Assembly: GCF_039621805.1 (NCBI RefSeq)
Contig: NZ_CP155073.1
Coordinates: 1 to 64,000, forward strand
DNA length: 64,000 nucleotides
Reading direction: 5' to 3'
Origin: Paraburkholderia sp. PREW-6R
Lineage (GTDB): Bacteria > Pseudomonadota > Gammaproteobacteria > Burkholderiales > Burkholderiaceae
Within the stretch, counting starts at the first letter, position 1. Each line of letters opens with the position of its first letter. The position numbers and the translations under genes are program-made. Below the pieces are notes generated by a model. That model was not told where the DNA came from and searched no databases. It saw only the letters and a program-made list of their open reading frames with translations. Positions 26,101 through 35,227 of this stretch are shown here, piece by piece.

Positions 26101-27747
26101 TCACACGCTGAACCGGTTCAACGTGAACGCGCGATAAGCCGCGACGAAAGCATCGAACGAGCCGACTTCTTCCTGCTCGAGTTGGGTTTGCTCCGCCAAC
26201 GACTTCGCGGCGAGTTCGTTGAACTCCCTCGTTTGCTCCGCATTGAGCGGACGCGAGCGGAAATACGCCGCATGCGCGTTGCTTTGCTCGAGTCCGAACG
26301 CAAGGAAGCTCTGTTTCTTCTCACGCATGGTTTGCAGCACGCGTGCCGACGGGGTCAACGACACATCCGCGAGCCTTTCGCGCTGTACCGACACCGAGCG
26401 AGCGTGTGCGTCGCCGCCTTGCAATGCATCGAGCGCACTGGCTGCCGCTTCGACCTTGACCATCAGTTCGTTGGCCCAATCCACCATCGCGACGGACACC
26501 CCATCGCGTGTCAGTTCGAGGCCTGGCTTGCGCCCTTCCATCGTGACACGGCCGAAGTTCTGATTGGCCTCGGCATAGGCGTCCGGCGGCAATGGCGCGC
26601 TGTCGTCGAGCGCACAGACCAGCAGGTAGGCGTCGAGAAAACGCGCTGTCTCCAGCGAGATACCCGTGGGCTCGAACGGGTCGATATCCATGCAGCGCAC
26701 TTCGACGTATTGCACCCCGCGCGCGGCGAGCGCGTGCAGCGGCCGCTCGCCCGGACGCGTGACGCGCTTGGGACGGATCGTCGAGTAAAACTCGTTTTCG
26801 ATCTGCAGTACGTTCGTGTTGATTTGCACCCATTCGCCGTCACGCTGCGTGCCGATTGCCTCGTACGCGGGATAAGGCTGGCTCACGGCTTTTGCCAACG
26901 CGTCGAGATAGCCTGGCAGCGTGTCGTAATCGGCATGCAGTGCGGCTTGCGCCGTGGTATTCGAATAGCCGAGATCGCTCATGCGCAGGCTCGTTGCGTA
27001 GGGACGGTACAGCGTGTCGGCGTCGAATGGTTCGAGCGAATGTTCGCGATTGCGGAGGAAGCGCCGATCCAGCGCCGGCGACGCGCCGAACAGATACATG
27101 AGCAGCCAGTTCGTGCGGCGGAAGTTGCGGATCAGCGCGAGGTAACGCTCCGACTGGAAATCGACCGCGCTCGACGCGGAGCGCTGGTCCGCGTGCAGCA
27201 AACGCCACACTTCTTCGTTCAGCGAATAGTTGTAGTGAATGCCCGCAATGCATTGCATCGCGCGGCCATAACGCAAAGCGAGGCCAATGCGGTACACATG
27301 TTTCAGCTTGCCGATATTCGACGAGCCGTAGTTCGCAATGGGAATGCCCTCGTCGGTGTCGGGCAGCAAGGCCGGCATCGAGTTGTTCCAGAGAATCTCG
27401 TCACCGAGTTCTGCGAAAACGAAGCGATGCAGCGTATCGAGCTTCTCCAGCGTTACTGCGACGTCGTGCTCGGCGGGCGTGATCAGTTCGAGCAGCGCCT
27501 CGGAATAGTCCGTGGTCAGCGACGGATGCGTGAGCGCCGAGCCGAGCGTCTGGGGATGCGGCGACAGGGCAAGCTTGCCATCCTGCGTGACGCGCAAGCT
27601 CTCCTTCTCGATGCCGCGCAGGCCGCGAAGCAGCGCGTCGCGCTGCGGGCCGGAGGTCAACACGGACAGGCGGTGCGAGAACGCGTCGGTCGTGCGGGAT
27701 GTTGTGGTGTTTGGCATTGATGCGAGTCGGGCGTTGTCGGCCGCCAT
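26101..27747 (-). CDS. gshA: Glutamate-cysteine ligase (GshA, enterobacterial-type)
   Basis: About 548 residues, close to the roughly 520 of the E. coli-type family. It shows RGIEKESLRV at the N-terminus, YGSSNIGKLKHVYRIGLALRYG and CIAGIHYNYSL in the centre, and YVEVRCMDIDPFEPTG near residue 320, all conserved in GshA. It makes gamma-glutamylcysteine, the first step of glutathione synthesis, in the cytosol. I chose the ATG at 27747 because GGAG lies 6 nt upstream; the ATG at 27717 (MPNTTTS) is the main alternative. It is monocistronic with its own terminator. ybdK at the left end is an unrelated ligase family. Confidence 0.92.
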   Translation of the reverse strand: MAADNARLASMPNTTTSRTTDAFSHRLSVLTSGPQRDALLRGLRGIEKESLRVTQDGKLALSPHPQTLGSALTHPSLTTDYSEALLELITPAEHDVAVTLEKLDTLHRFVFAELGDEILWNNSMPALLPDTDEGIPIANYGSSNIGKLKHVYRIGLALRYGRAMQCIAGIHYNYSLNEEVWRLLHADQRSASSAVDFQSERYLALIRNFRRTNWLLMYLFGASPALDRRFLRNREHSLEPFDADTLYRPYATSLRMSDLGYSNTTAQAALHADYDTLPGYLDALAKAVSQPYPAYEAIGTQRDGEWVQINTNVLQIENEFYSTIRPKRVTRPGERPLHALAARGVQYVEVRCMDIDPFEPTGISLETARFLDAYLLVCALDDSAPLPPDAYAEANQNFGRVTMEGRKPGLELTRDGVSVAMVDWANELMVKVEAAASALDALQGGDAHARSVSVQRERLADVSLTPSARVLQTMREKKQSFLAFGLEQSNAHAAYFRSRPLNAEQTREFNELAAKSLAEQTQLEQEEVGSFDAFVAAYRAFTLNRFSV

Positions 27748-28014
27748 GTGCCGCTCCGCTACTCGACGGCAGCAGTGCGCGGTAGACAACGTTCGGCGGA
27801 ATTTTCAGTAGCGGGCACTTTAACATCTCGCCACGGCGGCTGCTTGAGGCCATTCCAGCCTGTCTGGGAGGCGCGCTGAAGCGCTTGTTTTATCGAGGTT
27901 TTCCGCGTCTCGCTGCGGCAGCTTCGCCGATAGTTTGCAGACGCCATCACGGCGCTTTGCGTTGCCTCGGATCGCGTGCGAGTGGTGACCTTGCCCGGCA
28001 ACGCACAATGAAGA

Positions 28015-28932
28015 TCAGCCGCCGCGCGCGGCGCCTGCCCGGTCCGCGATCTCGTTCCACAAATGCATGGCCGCATACGCGCGCCACGGCCGCCATGCGT
28101 CGGTGCGACTGCGCTGCTGCGCTGGCCGCACGAGCGAAGGGTCGCGCGCGCAGATCGCCTGCATCAGCACGAGGTCCGATGCGGGCCACGCATCGGCATC
28201 GCGCCACGCCCGCATCGCGACATACTCGACCGTCCACGGACCGATACCCGGCAGCGCGAGCAACGCGGCGCGCAAGTCGTTTGCGTCGGCGGCGTCGCTA
28301 TCCAGTGGAACATCGCCGGTCGCAACCGCCTGCGCGAAGCCCTGCAACGCTGCTACGCGTTTACCCGGCATGCCGATCAGCGCGAGATCGGCAGCCGCCA
28401 GCGCGGCGGGCGTAGGAAACCGCCATGCGGTACTGTCATGGGGATGGCCCTCGATGCGCTCGCCGGCGCGCTGCACGAGCCGTCCAATGATCGTGGTCGC
28501 CGCCTTCACGCTGACCTGCTGGCCGACGATCGCGCGCACCACCAGCTCGAAGCCTGACCAGGCGCCAGGCACGCGAAGACCTGGCACCGCTTCGACGAGT
28601 GGAGCAAGCCACGGATCGGCTCCAAGCACGGCGCCAATCTTCTTCGGATCGGCGCGCAGGTCGAACATTCTCGCGATCGACACGGCGAGCGCGTCGGCGT
28701 GCCGGCTCACGGGTCCTTCGATGCTCGCGACAATGCAGCGTTTGCGCGGATGCAGCCGCACGGTGAGCGTGCCGCTGTCGCCGGCCCAGTCGATTGCGCG
28801 GCGGTATGCGCCCTCTTCCACGGCTTCGACGCCTGGTGTGGCACGTCCGCCGAAAAAGCGCAGGAGGCGCGGCCAGTCGAACGGTGTCCTGAACGGCAAT
28901 TCGAGGGTCGTTACATCGTCAATCGTACTCAC
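28015..28932 (-). CDS. alkA: DNA-3-methyladenine glycosylase II (AlkA family)
   Basis: 305 residues. The N-terminal AlkA-type domain (LELPFRTPFDWPRLLRFFGGRATPGVE) is followed by the HhH-GPD fold. Its hairpin LLALPGIGPWTVEYVAMRAW precedes the catalytic aspartate in WPASDLVL. It removes alkylated bases such as 3-methyladenine. The ATG overlaps the ada stop by 4 nt, so ada and alkA form one adaptive-response operon. Confidence 0.93.
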   Translation of the reverse strand: MSTIDDVTTLELPFRTPFDWPRLLRFFGGRATPGVEAVEEGAYRRAIDWAGDSGTLTVRLHPRKRCIVASIEGPVSRHADALAVSIARMFDLRADPKKIGAVLGADPWLAPLVEAVPGLRVPGAWSGFELVVRAIVGQQVSVKAATTIIGRLVQRAGERIEGHPHDSTAWRFPTPAALAAADLALIGMPGKRVAALQGFAQAVATGDVPLDSDAADANDLRAALLALPGIGPWTVEYVAMRAWRDADAWPASDLVLMQAICARDPSLVRPAQQRSRTDAWRPWRAYAAMHLWNEIADRAGAARGG

Positions 28933-30107
28933 GCGGCGTGATCCAGTTTGTCCTTCGTTTTCAAGATAGCCGTCGTGTCGCGCTCGCTTTTCTGCGTCGA
29001 CTGCAAAGCGGTGTCGGCATGCTGCGCTTCGTTGTCGAGCAACGCAGCCTTACGCGGCAAGCCCCAACGATATCCCGCGAGCGCGCCACCCTTGTGTACG
29101 ACCCGATGGCACGGAATCGCCAGCGCGACCGGATTGGTCGCACACGCGCTTGCCACGGCACGCACGGCACGCGGTGAGCCGACCGCCTCCGCGATTTGGG
29201 TGTAGCTGCGCGTCTCGCCGTACGGAATGCGCCGCAATGCGTCCCAGACCCGCTGCCTGAATGCGGTGGAAGCGATGTCGAGCGGCAGGTCGAAGTCCTG
29301 GCGCGTGCCGCTCAGATAGCCGTCGATCTGCGCGATGAACGGCGCGAGCTGCGCTGCGTCTTCCTTCAGTTCGGCGTTGGCGAACTCCGTGTGCAACTCT
29401 TCAGCGAGCTGCGCGGCGTCGTCGCCGAAACCGATTTTGCAGATGCCCTTGTCCGTGGCCGCGACCAGCACGAAACCGAGCGACGTGGGCGCGCTCGCAT
29501 AGCGCACAGTCAGCCCGGCGCCCTTGCGGCGGAAGTCGGACGGCGCCATGCCCAACTCGGCCGACGCGCTTTCATACATCCGCGATGGCGAGCCGAAGCC
29601 GGCGTCGAGCGTCGCGCGGGTCACGTCCGAGCCGCTGCGCAGCGCTTCGCGCAACGCGGCGCCGCGTCGCGCCGCCTGATACTGCCGCGGCGATACGCCG
29701 ACCACGCGCTTGAACAGGCGCTGCAAATGAAACGGGCTGACATGCACGGCGTCGCTCAGTTGTGCGAGCGTGAGGCGCTGCTGCGGATCGGCGTCGAGCG
29801 CGGCGCACGCACGCCTGACAATTTCCAGTTCGCGCGGCAGGCCGCCGGGCTGGCAACGCTTGCAATCGCGAAAGCCGGCGGCGCGGGCGGCGTCCGGATC
29901 GTCGAAAAAGGCGACGTTCTCGCGACGCGGCTGGCGCGACGCGCACGACGGGCGGCAGAACACACCGGTCGTGCGGACCGCGAAGAAAAATGCGCCGTCC
30001 GCCTGCGGATCGCGGCGTGTAACGGCTTCCCAGCGTTCTTCTTCCGATGTCCAGTTGTTGGTACTGGCGGCGGTTGCAATTTCAGCAAGGTCGGCTTTGC
30101 GGTTCAT
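28929..30107 (-). CDS. ada: Bifunctional Ada regulator / O6-methylguanine-DNA methyltransferase
   Basis: 392 residues with three parts. The N-terminal Ada zinc domain has four Cys (GVFCRPSCASRQP and DCKRCQPG); one of them accepts a methyl group from phosphotriesters. An AraC-type helix-turn-helix (LTLAQLSDAVHVSPFHLQRLFKRVVGVSPRQYQ) follows. The C-terminal methyltransferase carries the active-site PCHRVVHKGGALAGYRWG. Ada repairs methylated DNA and, once methylated, activates its own operon. It is coupled to alkA. No exact Ada box was recognised upstream. Confidence 0.95.
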   Translation of the reverse strand: MNRKADLAEIATAASTNNWTSEEERWEAVTRRDPQADGAFFFAVRTTGVFCRPSCASRQPRRENVAFFDDPDAARAAGFRDCKRCQPGGLPRELEIVRRACAALDADPQQRLTLAQLSDAVHVSPFHLQRLFKRVVGVSPRQYQAARRGAALREALRSGSDVTRATLDAGFGSPSRMYESASAELGMAPSDFRRKGAGLTVRYASAPTSLGFVLVAATDKGICKIGFGDDAAQLAEELHTEFANAELKEDAAQLAPFIAQIDGYLSGTRQDFDLPLDIASTAFRQRVWDALRRIPYGETRSYTQIAEAVGSPRAVRAVASACATNPVALAIPCHRVVHKGGALAGYRWGLPRKAALLDNEAQHADTALQSTQKSERDTTAILKTKDKLDHAA

Positions 30108-30261
30108 GATGATTCTTCGGAGAGAGTGTCGATGCTCACCAATTTAGGCCGCATGCCAACACATTACGCCCCACTTCTTGCTCTGTCATTGCGCTCGACG
30201 GCAGACGGAGAGCCCCGCCTGGCGCCCGTTTCGATTGAAAGTGCGACAATTTGGCACGATA

Positions 30262-30382
30262 TCGGGTTTTCCCTTAAAAAGTTATTGCGCCGCGTCAACC
30301 CCATGTGTATATTAGTACCTGTCTCCTCCATGTCTCCTCCTGATATGGATTCAGCCCGCTCCACATAGAGCGGGCTTTTTTT
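30262..30382 (+). ncRNA. Candidate small RNA with tandem anti-Shine-Dalgarno motifs
   Basis: A strong rho-independent terminator (AGCCCGCTC at 30353-30361, GAGCGGGCT at 30368-30376, then T run to 30382) lies on the plus strand with no gene upstream of it in that direction, since ada is read leftward. Before it are two copies of TGTCTCCTCC (30320-30329 and 30331-30340), complementary to purine-rich ribosome sites. TTGAAA at 30235-30240 could be a -35 box. The 5' end given here is a guess; only the terminator and repeats are directly seen. Confidence 0.55.
30353..30382 (+). terminator. Strong intrinsic terminator without an upstream protein gene
   Basis: 9-bp perfect stem, 6-nt loop and seven T on the plus strand. 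It most plausibly ends the candidate small RNA. Confidence 0.9.
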
Positions 30383-30535
30383 CGTCTGATGCTTTTGCGG
30401 ACAGTGGGCGCGTCGGGCAGCTCGCCCCCATGCGGACCTTGCGCCCGCGACATAAGCCCTTTCTTCGCAGCGTCGTCCTTTCTCCTACACTGGCTATTCA
30501 TCGGTTCATCCGAGAATAGCCACAGGACGCTCGAC

Positions 30536-30961
30536 ATGAAAATCCACATCCGCGAAATCGATCACGTCGTCATTCGGGCCGCGAACGTCGAGGTCATGGC
30601 GCGCTTTTATTGCGACGTGCTCGGCTGCAGCCTCGAAAAGGACCAACGTGATCTCGGCCTGACGCAGTTGCGCGCGGGCCGCTCGCTGATCGATCTGCTG
30701 CAGGTCGGTGCGAAGCTCGATCACGCCGAGAACGGCGTGCCCGGTGCGGGACGCAATGTGGATCACGTCTGCCTGCGCGTCGACCCCTTCGACGCCGATG
30801 CGCTGAGCGCGCATCTCGCCGAACACGGTGCAAGGCCGGGCGAGCCGGCGCTGCGCTATGGCGCGGACGGTTACGGGCCGTCGCTGTATCTGTACGACCC
30901 GGAAGGCAACATGGTCGAACTCAAGGGGCCACCCGAGGCGGCGCAGGCAACTTCGTTATAA
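30536..30961 (+). CDS. VOC-superfamily (glyoxalase/dioxygenase-like) protein
   Basis: 141 residues. The two-module VOC fold is visible: IDHVVIRAANVEVMARFYCDVLGC opens the first half, and NVDHVCLRVDPFDADALSAHL opens the second. SLYLYDPEGNMVELKGP supplies the usual metal-ligand Glu. The precise reaction is unknown; glyoxalase, fosfomycin-resistance-like and dioxygenase activities share this fold. AGGA precedes the ATG at 30536. It converges with yaeQ. Confidence 0.85.
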   Translation: MKIHIREIDHVVIRAANVEVMARFYCDVLGCSLEKDQRDLGLTQLRAGRSLIDLLQVGAKLDHAENGVPGAGRNVDHVCLRVDPFDADALSAHLAEHGARPGEPALRYGADGYGPSLYLYDPEGNMVELKGPPEAAQATSL

Positions 30962-30983
30962 GAAGCGCTGACCGGCGAGCCGT

Positions 30984-31538
30984 TCAAGCGTTGGCCGGTG
31001 CTTTCAACACGGTCCATTCAATCTTGACCGCGTCCGCGTCGGCACTGCCAAGCCATGCTTCGCCGTCCTGCACGGTGCACTGCAGCCGCATGGTCCGCTC
31101 GGCGAGCGAGCCGAGCGCGGCCGCGACGTCTTCGCCGAGCGTCCACACCGTCACGTTGCGTATGCGTTCCACCTTGTTGCGCACGCCTTGCCACCAGATT
31201 TCCGACGTGCGGCCGCCGTAGGCGATCACGATCACTTCGTTCGAGCGCCCGCTCGCTTTCGCGATGCGCCGCTCGTCCGGCTGCCCGACTTCAATCCACG
31301 TTTCGATCGCGCCGGTCAGATCCTTTTGCCACAGATCCGGTTCGTCGACGTCCGACAAACCTTTGCAGAATTCCAGGCGTTCCTGCGCGAACAGCGCGAA
31401 CGCGGCGACGCGCACCATCATCCGCTCGTCTGTTTCCGAGGGATGACGGGCGATCGTCAGTGAGTGGTCGGCGTAGTAATGCCGATCCATGTTGGCGATC
31501 TGCAATTCCGCCTTGTAAATCGTCGATTTGAGAGCCAT
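30984..31538 (-). CDS. yaeQ: YaeQ family protein
   Basis: 184 residues, the normal YaeQ length. It begins MALKSTIYKAELQIANMDRHYY and has the conserved blocks RHPSETDERMMVRVAAFALFA and DLWQKDLTGAIETWIEVGQPDERRIAKAS. The fold resembles PD-(D/E)XK nucleases, but the cellular role is poorly defined. The ATG at 31538 matches the family start; a longer in-frame form from 31679 is unlikely. Confidence 0.9.
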   Translation of the reverse strand: MALKSTIYKAELQIANMDRHYYADHSLTIARHPSETDERMMVRVAAFALFAQERLEFCKGLSDVDEPDLWQKDLTGAIETWIEVGQPDERRIAKASGRSNEVIVIAYGGRTSEIWWQGVRNKVERIRNVTVWTLGEDVAAALGSLAERTMRLQCTVQDGEAWLGSADADAVKIEWTVLKAPANA

Positions 31539-32051
31539 GCCGTTGCTGAACCAGACGCTCGCTCCGCCGGAGCGAACAGAAAAAGAATCGTCGACGGCGC
31601 GTTGCCGTTTTCGGTGTTGGTTATACATCGCGTCTCCCTCCCCGCGCCGTGGCCGGCCGTCATACACGGAAAGGAGCATTTATTGCGCCACAGTCGTGCG
31701 GGGATCCACGCCCGGCATACCGGACCCGCTGGCCGTACCGTGCGCAGCCGGTGAGGAGGCAAAACCGCCCGTCGCGACAAGCGCGACAGGCGCGTGATGA
31801 TACCGAATGTATCGGTCACGCAATGTGAAACGATCGGCATCTGTTTCCATGATTCGTACGGTCGCCCTGTCCGTCACCTGCGTTGAATCAGCCGCGACTG
31901 CACTTTGCCAGTCCTCGGCGGCCGGTGTCATGTGGCCAGCCCGCCGCCGTGCTCTCATCGTTGCGCATGGCGCTTGCGTCGCGTGAGGGTCTGCGCGAAC
32001 CTACGGCTTCAGTTGCACGCCTACCTGCTTTGCAAAACTGGAGGAGATGAC
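31539..32051. other. Divergent yaeQ-ilvD/edd intergenic region
   Basis: 513 bases. Short open frames exist on both strands, but none has a ribosome site or a recognisable family. The region should contain promoters for both neighbours; none is clear. A good ribosome site (GGAGGAG) lies at its right edge. Confidence 0.45.
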
Positions 32052-33785
32052 ATGGCTGATTCAAATGAGAGAAAAAAGCCGCTACGCAGCCAGGCGTGGT
32101 TTGGCCGGAAAGATCGTGATGGGTTCATTCATCGCTCGTGGATGAAAAACCAGGGCATTCCGCATGATGAGTTCGATGGACGCCCCGTCATTGGCATTTG
32201 CAACACGTGGTCGGAACTCACGCCGTGCAATGCGCATTTTCGCGAGCTTGCCGAATACGTGAAGAAAGGCGTGCACGAAGCCGGCGGGCTGCCGCTCGAG
32301 TTTCCGGTGATGTCACTCGGCGAATCGAATCTGCGGCCCACGGCGATGCTGTTTCGCAACCTCGCTTCAATGGACGTCGAAGAGTCGATTCGCGGCAATC
32401 CTATGGACGGCGTGATTTTGCTGGTCGGTTGCGACAAGACCACCCCTGCGTTGCTGATGGGCGCGGCGTCGTGCAATCTGCCCGCGCTCGCTGTGTCGGG
32501 CGGTCCCATGTTGAATGGGCGCTTTCGCGGCAAGACTATCGGTTCCGGCACGGGCGTCTGGCAGATGTCCGAAGAGGTGCGCGCCGGCACGATGACGCAG
32601 GACGAATTCACCGAAGCCGAATCGTGCATGAACCGCTCACGCGGCCATTGCATGACGATGGGCACGGCGTCGACCATGGCCTCGATGGTCGAATCGCTCG
32701 GCATGGGATTGCCGCACAACGCGGCGATTCCCGCCGTGGACGCCCGGCGGCAGGTCCTCGCGCATCTCGCGGGGCGCCGCATCGTCGACATGGTTCGGGA
32801 GGATCTGACTATGGACAAGATTCTCACGCGCCAGGCATTTGAAAACGCAATCCGCACGAACGCCGCGATTGGCGGTTCGACCAATGCGGTCGTCCATCTG
32901 ATCGCACTGGCCAAACGCATTGGTGTCCACCTGTCGCTCGACGACTGGGAGCTGGGTTCAGAGGTGCCGTGTCTGGTGAATCTGCAGCCATCCGGTGAAT
33001 ATCTGATGGAAGATTTTTACTACGCAGGGGGTTTGCCGGCCGTACTGAGACAGCTTGGCGAACAAGGTCTGTTGCACAAGGAAGCGCTCACCGTGAACGG
33101 CCGATCGATCTGGGAGAACGTGAGCAACGCGTCCAACTACGACGAAAAAGTCATCACCACATTTGCCGAACCGTTTAAGCCGAAGGCCGGCATTGCGGTG
33201 CTCAAGGGCAATCTCGCGCCGAATGGCGCGGTGATCAAACCGTCGGCGGCGACCGCGGCGTTGCTCAAGCATCGCGGCCGCGCGGTCGTCTTCGAAAACG
33301 TGGAGGAATTGCACGCTAGGGTCGACGACGAGTCGCTCGATATCGACGAGCACTGTGTGATGGTGCTCAAGGGAGCGGGGCCGAAGGGTTATCCGGGTTT
33401 CGCCGAGGTGGGCAATATGCCGCTACCAAAAAAGGTGCTGCAAAGAGGCATCACGGACATGGTGCGCATTTCCGACGGCCGCATGAGCGGCACGGCGTAC
33501 GGCGCGGTGGTCTTGCATGTGTCGCCGGAAGCCGCGGCAGGCGGCCCGCTCGCGTTCGTGCAGACGGGCGACATGATCGAACTCGATGTCGAAGCACGCC
33601 GTCTTCATCTCGATGTTTCCGACGATGAACTCGCGCGCCGGCGCGCGGCGTGGCAAGCGCCGGAACTGCCGGCACGCGGCTACTACCGGCTTTACGTCGA
33701 ACACGTCTTACAGGCCGACCAGGGCGCGGATCTGGACTTTCTCGTCGGCTCGAGCGGCGCGCCCGTGCCGCGCGATTCGCATTGA
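32052..33785 (+). CDS. IlvD/Edd-family dehydratase, probably a sugar-acid (arabonate-type) dehydratase
   Basis: 577 residues. The iron-sulfur ligands are visible in ICNTWSELTPCNAH, LLVGCDKTTPALLMGA and NRSRGHCMTMGTASTM; GLPLEFPVMSLGE and GGSTNAVVHLIALAKR are further family blocks. The C-terminal ISDGRMSGTAYGAVVLHVSPE barrel is typical. The overall pattern is closer to L-arabonate/D-xylonate dehydratases than to IlvD of valine synthesis, because the N-terminus begins with the RSQAWFG motif. The substrate is inferred. GGAGGAGATGAC precedes the ATG. It stands alone, without sugar-pathway neighbours. Confidence 0.85.
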   Translation: MADSNERKKPLRSQAWFGRKDRDGFIHRSWMKNQGIPHDEFDGRPVIGICNTWSELTPCNAHFRELAEYVKKGVHEAGGLPLEFPVMSLGESNLRPTAMLFRNLASMDVEESIRGNPMDGVILLVGCDKTTPALLMGAASCNLPALAVSGGPMLNGRFRGKTIGSGTGVWQMSEEVRAGTMTQDEFTEAESCMNRSRGHCMTMGTASTMASMVESLGMGLPHNAAIPAVDARRQVLAHLAGRRIVDMVREDLTMDKILTRQAFENAIRTNAAIGGSTNAVVHLIALAKRIGVHLSLDDWELGSEVPCLVNLQPSGEYLMEDFYYAGGLPAVLRQLGEQGLLHKEALTVNGRSIWENVSNASNYDEKVITTFAEPFKPKAGIAVLKGNLAPNGAVIKPSAATAALLKHRGRAVVFENVEELHARVDDESLDIDEHCVMVLKGAGPKGYPGFAEVGNMPLPKKVLQRGITDMVRISDGRMSGTAYGAVVLHVSPEAAAGGPLAFVQTGDMIELDVEARRLHLDVSDDELARRRAAWQAPELPARGYYRLYVEHVLQADQGADLDFLVGSSGAPVPRDSH

Positions 33786-33795
33786 ACTGACAACA

Positions 33796-33830
33796 GGAAT
33801 CGGCCGGGCAATCCATGCCAGGCCGATTCC
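33796..33830. other. Long GC-rich hairpin between convergent genes
   Basis: GGAATCGGCC (33796-33805) and GGCCGATTCC (33821-33830) form a 10-bp stem with an inner GGCA/TGCC pairing. No T run follows, so it may be a weak or rho-assisted terminator or an RNA-stability element for the dehydratase gene. Confidence 0.55.
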
Positions 33831-33980
33831 CTGAATGGTCTGATCGTCAAAATCGTGCAAGCGTCTATTCGCGACAATTTGCGAATTAAAAAACCGACGA
33901 TTTGCAGCGCACGCCAAGCCATACCGGCATTCAGCCAGCACGTTAGTTAAAGCCGACGTTTCGCTTGTTACCTGTTTAGC

Positions 33981-34319
33981 TTATTGCTTGATGAAGCGGT
34001 CGTTTGCCCACAGACCTTGCGTGTCGCTATTGCCTGAATTAACAAATTCGACGTCATGGCCGACGACGCGCACGACGCGGAAACTCGAATTCTCTGGAGT
34101 CGAAACGCACTGATAACCGGAGAAGAGCTCCTGCATTTTCTGCTGTTCGCCGGCTTGTGCGTGTTCATCGGCGGCGTCGAGCTTATCCTTCGACAGGCAG
34201 CCATACGCATTGGCCTTGAACTGAATGGTTTGCTGCGGCTTGACCATAGCGTCTTGCGCCTGAACAGAAGCGGCAGCCAAACCCGCAATGGCGAAAACAA
34301 GGGCGATTCGCGTTTTCAT
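33981..34319 (-). CDS. Small secreted protein of unknown function
   Basis: 112 residues. Signal peptide MKTRIALVFAIAGLAAASVQAQ with a likely cut after VQA. The mature part has two Cys (YGCLSK and GYQCVS) that could form a disulfide and contains no known motif. It converges on the dehydratase gene. I do not recognise a family. Confidence 0.75.
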   Translation of the reverse strand: MKTRIALVFAIAGLAAASVQAQDAMVKPQQTIQFKANAYGCLSKDKLDAADEHAQAGEQQKMQELFSGYQCVSTPENSSFRVVRVVGHDVEFVNSGNSDTQGLWANDRFIKQ

Positions 34320-34818
34320 AGTGTCCTCCGGTGCGGGCCGATTACTCAGGTTAGCTATGTATTTAACTTTAAAGCCCAGCCCGCATCTTGCACTTTAGGA
34401 GACCGCAGCAAAACGACAAGCACATCTTGTGTGCGGTCGCAACAGTGGCGAATTGTCGCACTTCGTCGAGAACGTGCTTGAGCCTGAAATCGGAAGAAGA
34501 AAGGGGTTCGGCGTGCGGATTGACTGAACGGCATTACGAGACGCCGCTTTATCTAGCAAAGCTTTGCGGCACGCTGTCGCGTAAACCATAATCTCAAATT
34601 AAGTGATTTAATAATAACGAGGTTTGGTTTGATGCGTTGCACACAAAATAACTCAATACAGTAACGGCGTTGCCACCAATTAGCCTGTAAGCGCAAAAGA
34701 TAAACAGTGCCAGGCTTTAATTGATGCCGCTAGCGGAGGGCGCGCTGCCCGACATACGCAGACGAAAACGGCGCTAACGGCCTACAATGAAACGATGCTC
34801 CTGCGAACGGAGGCTACC
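34320..34818. other. A/T-rich intergenic region
   Basis: About 500 bases without a supported gene. The part 34590-34720 is distinctly A/T-rich for this genome and probably holds promoters. No ordered repeats were seen. Confidence 0.45.
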
Positions 34819-34998
34819 GTGGTCGAGCACTTGATTCTGGGCGTCTTTCTGGTGATTCCACTGGCGATCGTCGCGTTTCTTTTTTCAGACGAGCTTTGGC
34901 AGGAACACCGCCATCTACACGACATGCGGCCGCTGCAAGTCAGACCGCGCCGCATCCACTGGCGACACCCGCTGCGCCGGGACCGACATCAATCCTGA
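34819..34998 (+). CDS. Very small membrane protein (GTG start)
   Basis: 59 residues. A single membrane helix (LILGVFLVIPLAIVAFLF) is followed by a charged tail rich in Arg and His. The GTG at 34819 follows GGAGG with 5 nt spacing, the best ribosome site here; an ATG at 34795 lies upstream in frame. It resembles in architecture the 53-residue protein at 48.7 kb. The function is unknown. Confidence 0.6.
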   Translation: MVEHLILGVFLVIPLAIVAFLFSDELWQEHRHLHDMRPLQVRPRRIHWRHPLRRDRHQS

Positions 34999-35046
34999 AA
35001 CGCGTCGTCGACGAGCCTGCACGACGCGATACCGCGCAATGAAAAA

Positions 35047-35068
35047 AGCCTGCCATTTCGGGCAGGCT
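35047..35068 (-). terminator. Intrinsic terminator downstream of the HIT gene
   Basis: AGCCTGCC (35047-35054) and GGCAGGCT (35061-35068) form an 8-bp stem; read leftward it is followed by six T. It lies about 160 bp beyond the HIT gene stop and is the nearest leftward terminator. Confidence 0.75.
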
Positions 35069-35227
35069 AAAAAGAGATCCACACTCAATGCCTCGTAGAT
35101 ACAAGGCAGGGCAAGTGTAGCGGCGCAATGACGCGCGCTGGTTTCACAGGCTTTTACAGTTATTACCGCGCGTGACGGCCGCGTGGTGATCGCTGCATTC
35201 ACGTGTCTGCGCATGCCCGTTGAAGCA

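Larger units (their letters stand above)
30108..30535. other. ada-VOC intergenic region containing a candidate small RNA
   Basis: 428 bases without a protein gene. The centre holds the candidate small RNA described separately. The rest (30383-30535) precedes the VOC gene and should hold its promoter. Confidence 0.5.

Noticed and set aside
31680..31958. 92-codon minus-strand frame between yaeQ and the dehydratase gene
   Set aside because: No ribosome site, no family features, and composition like other GC-driven frames; not enough support for a gene.
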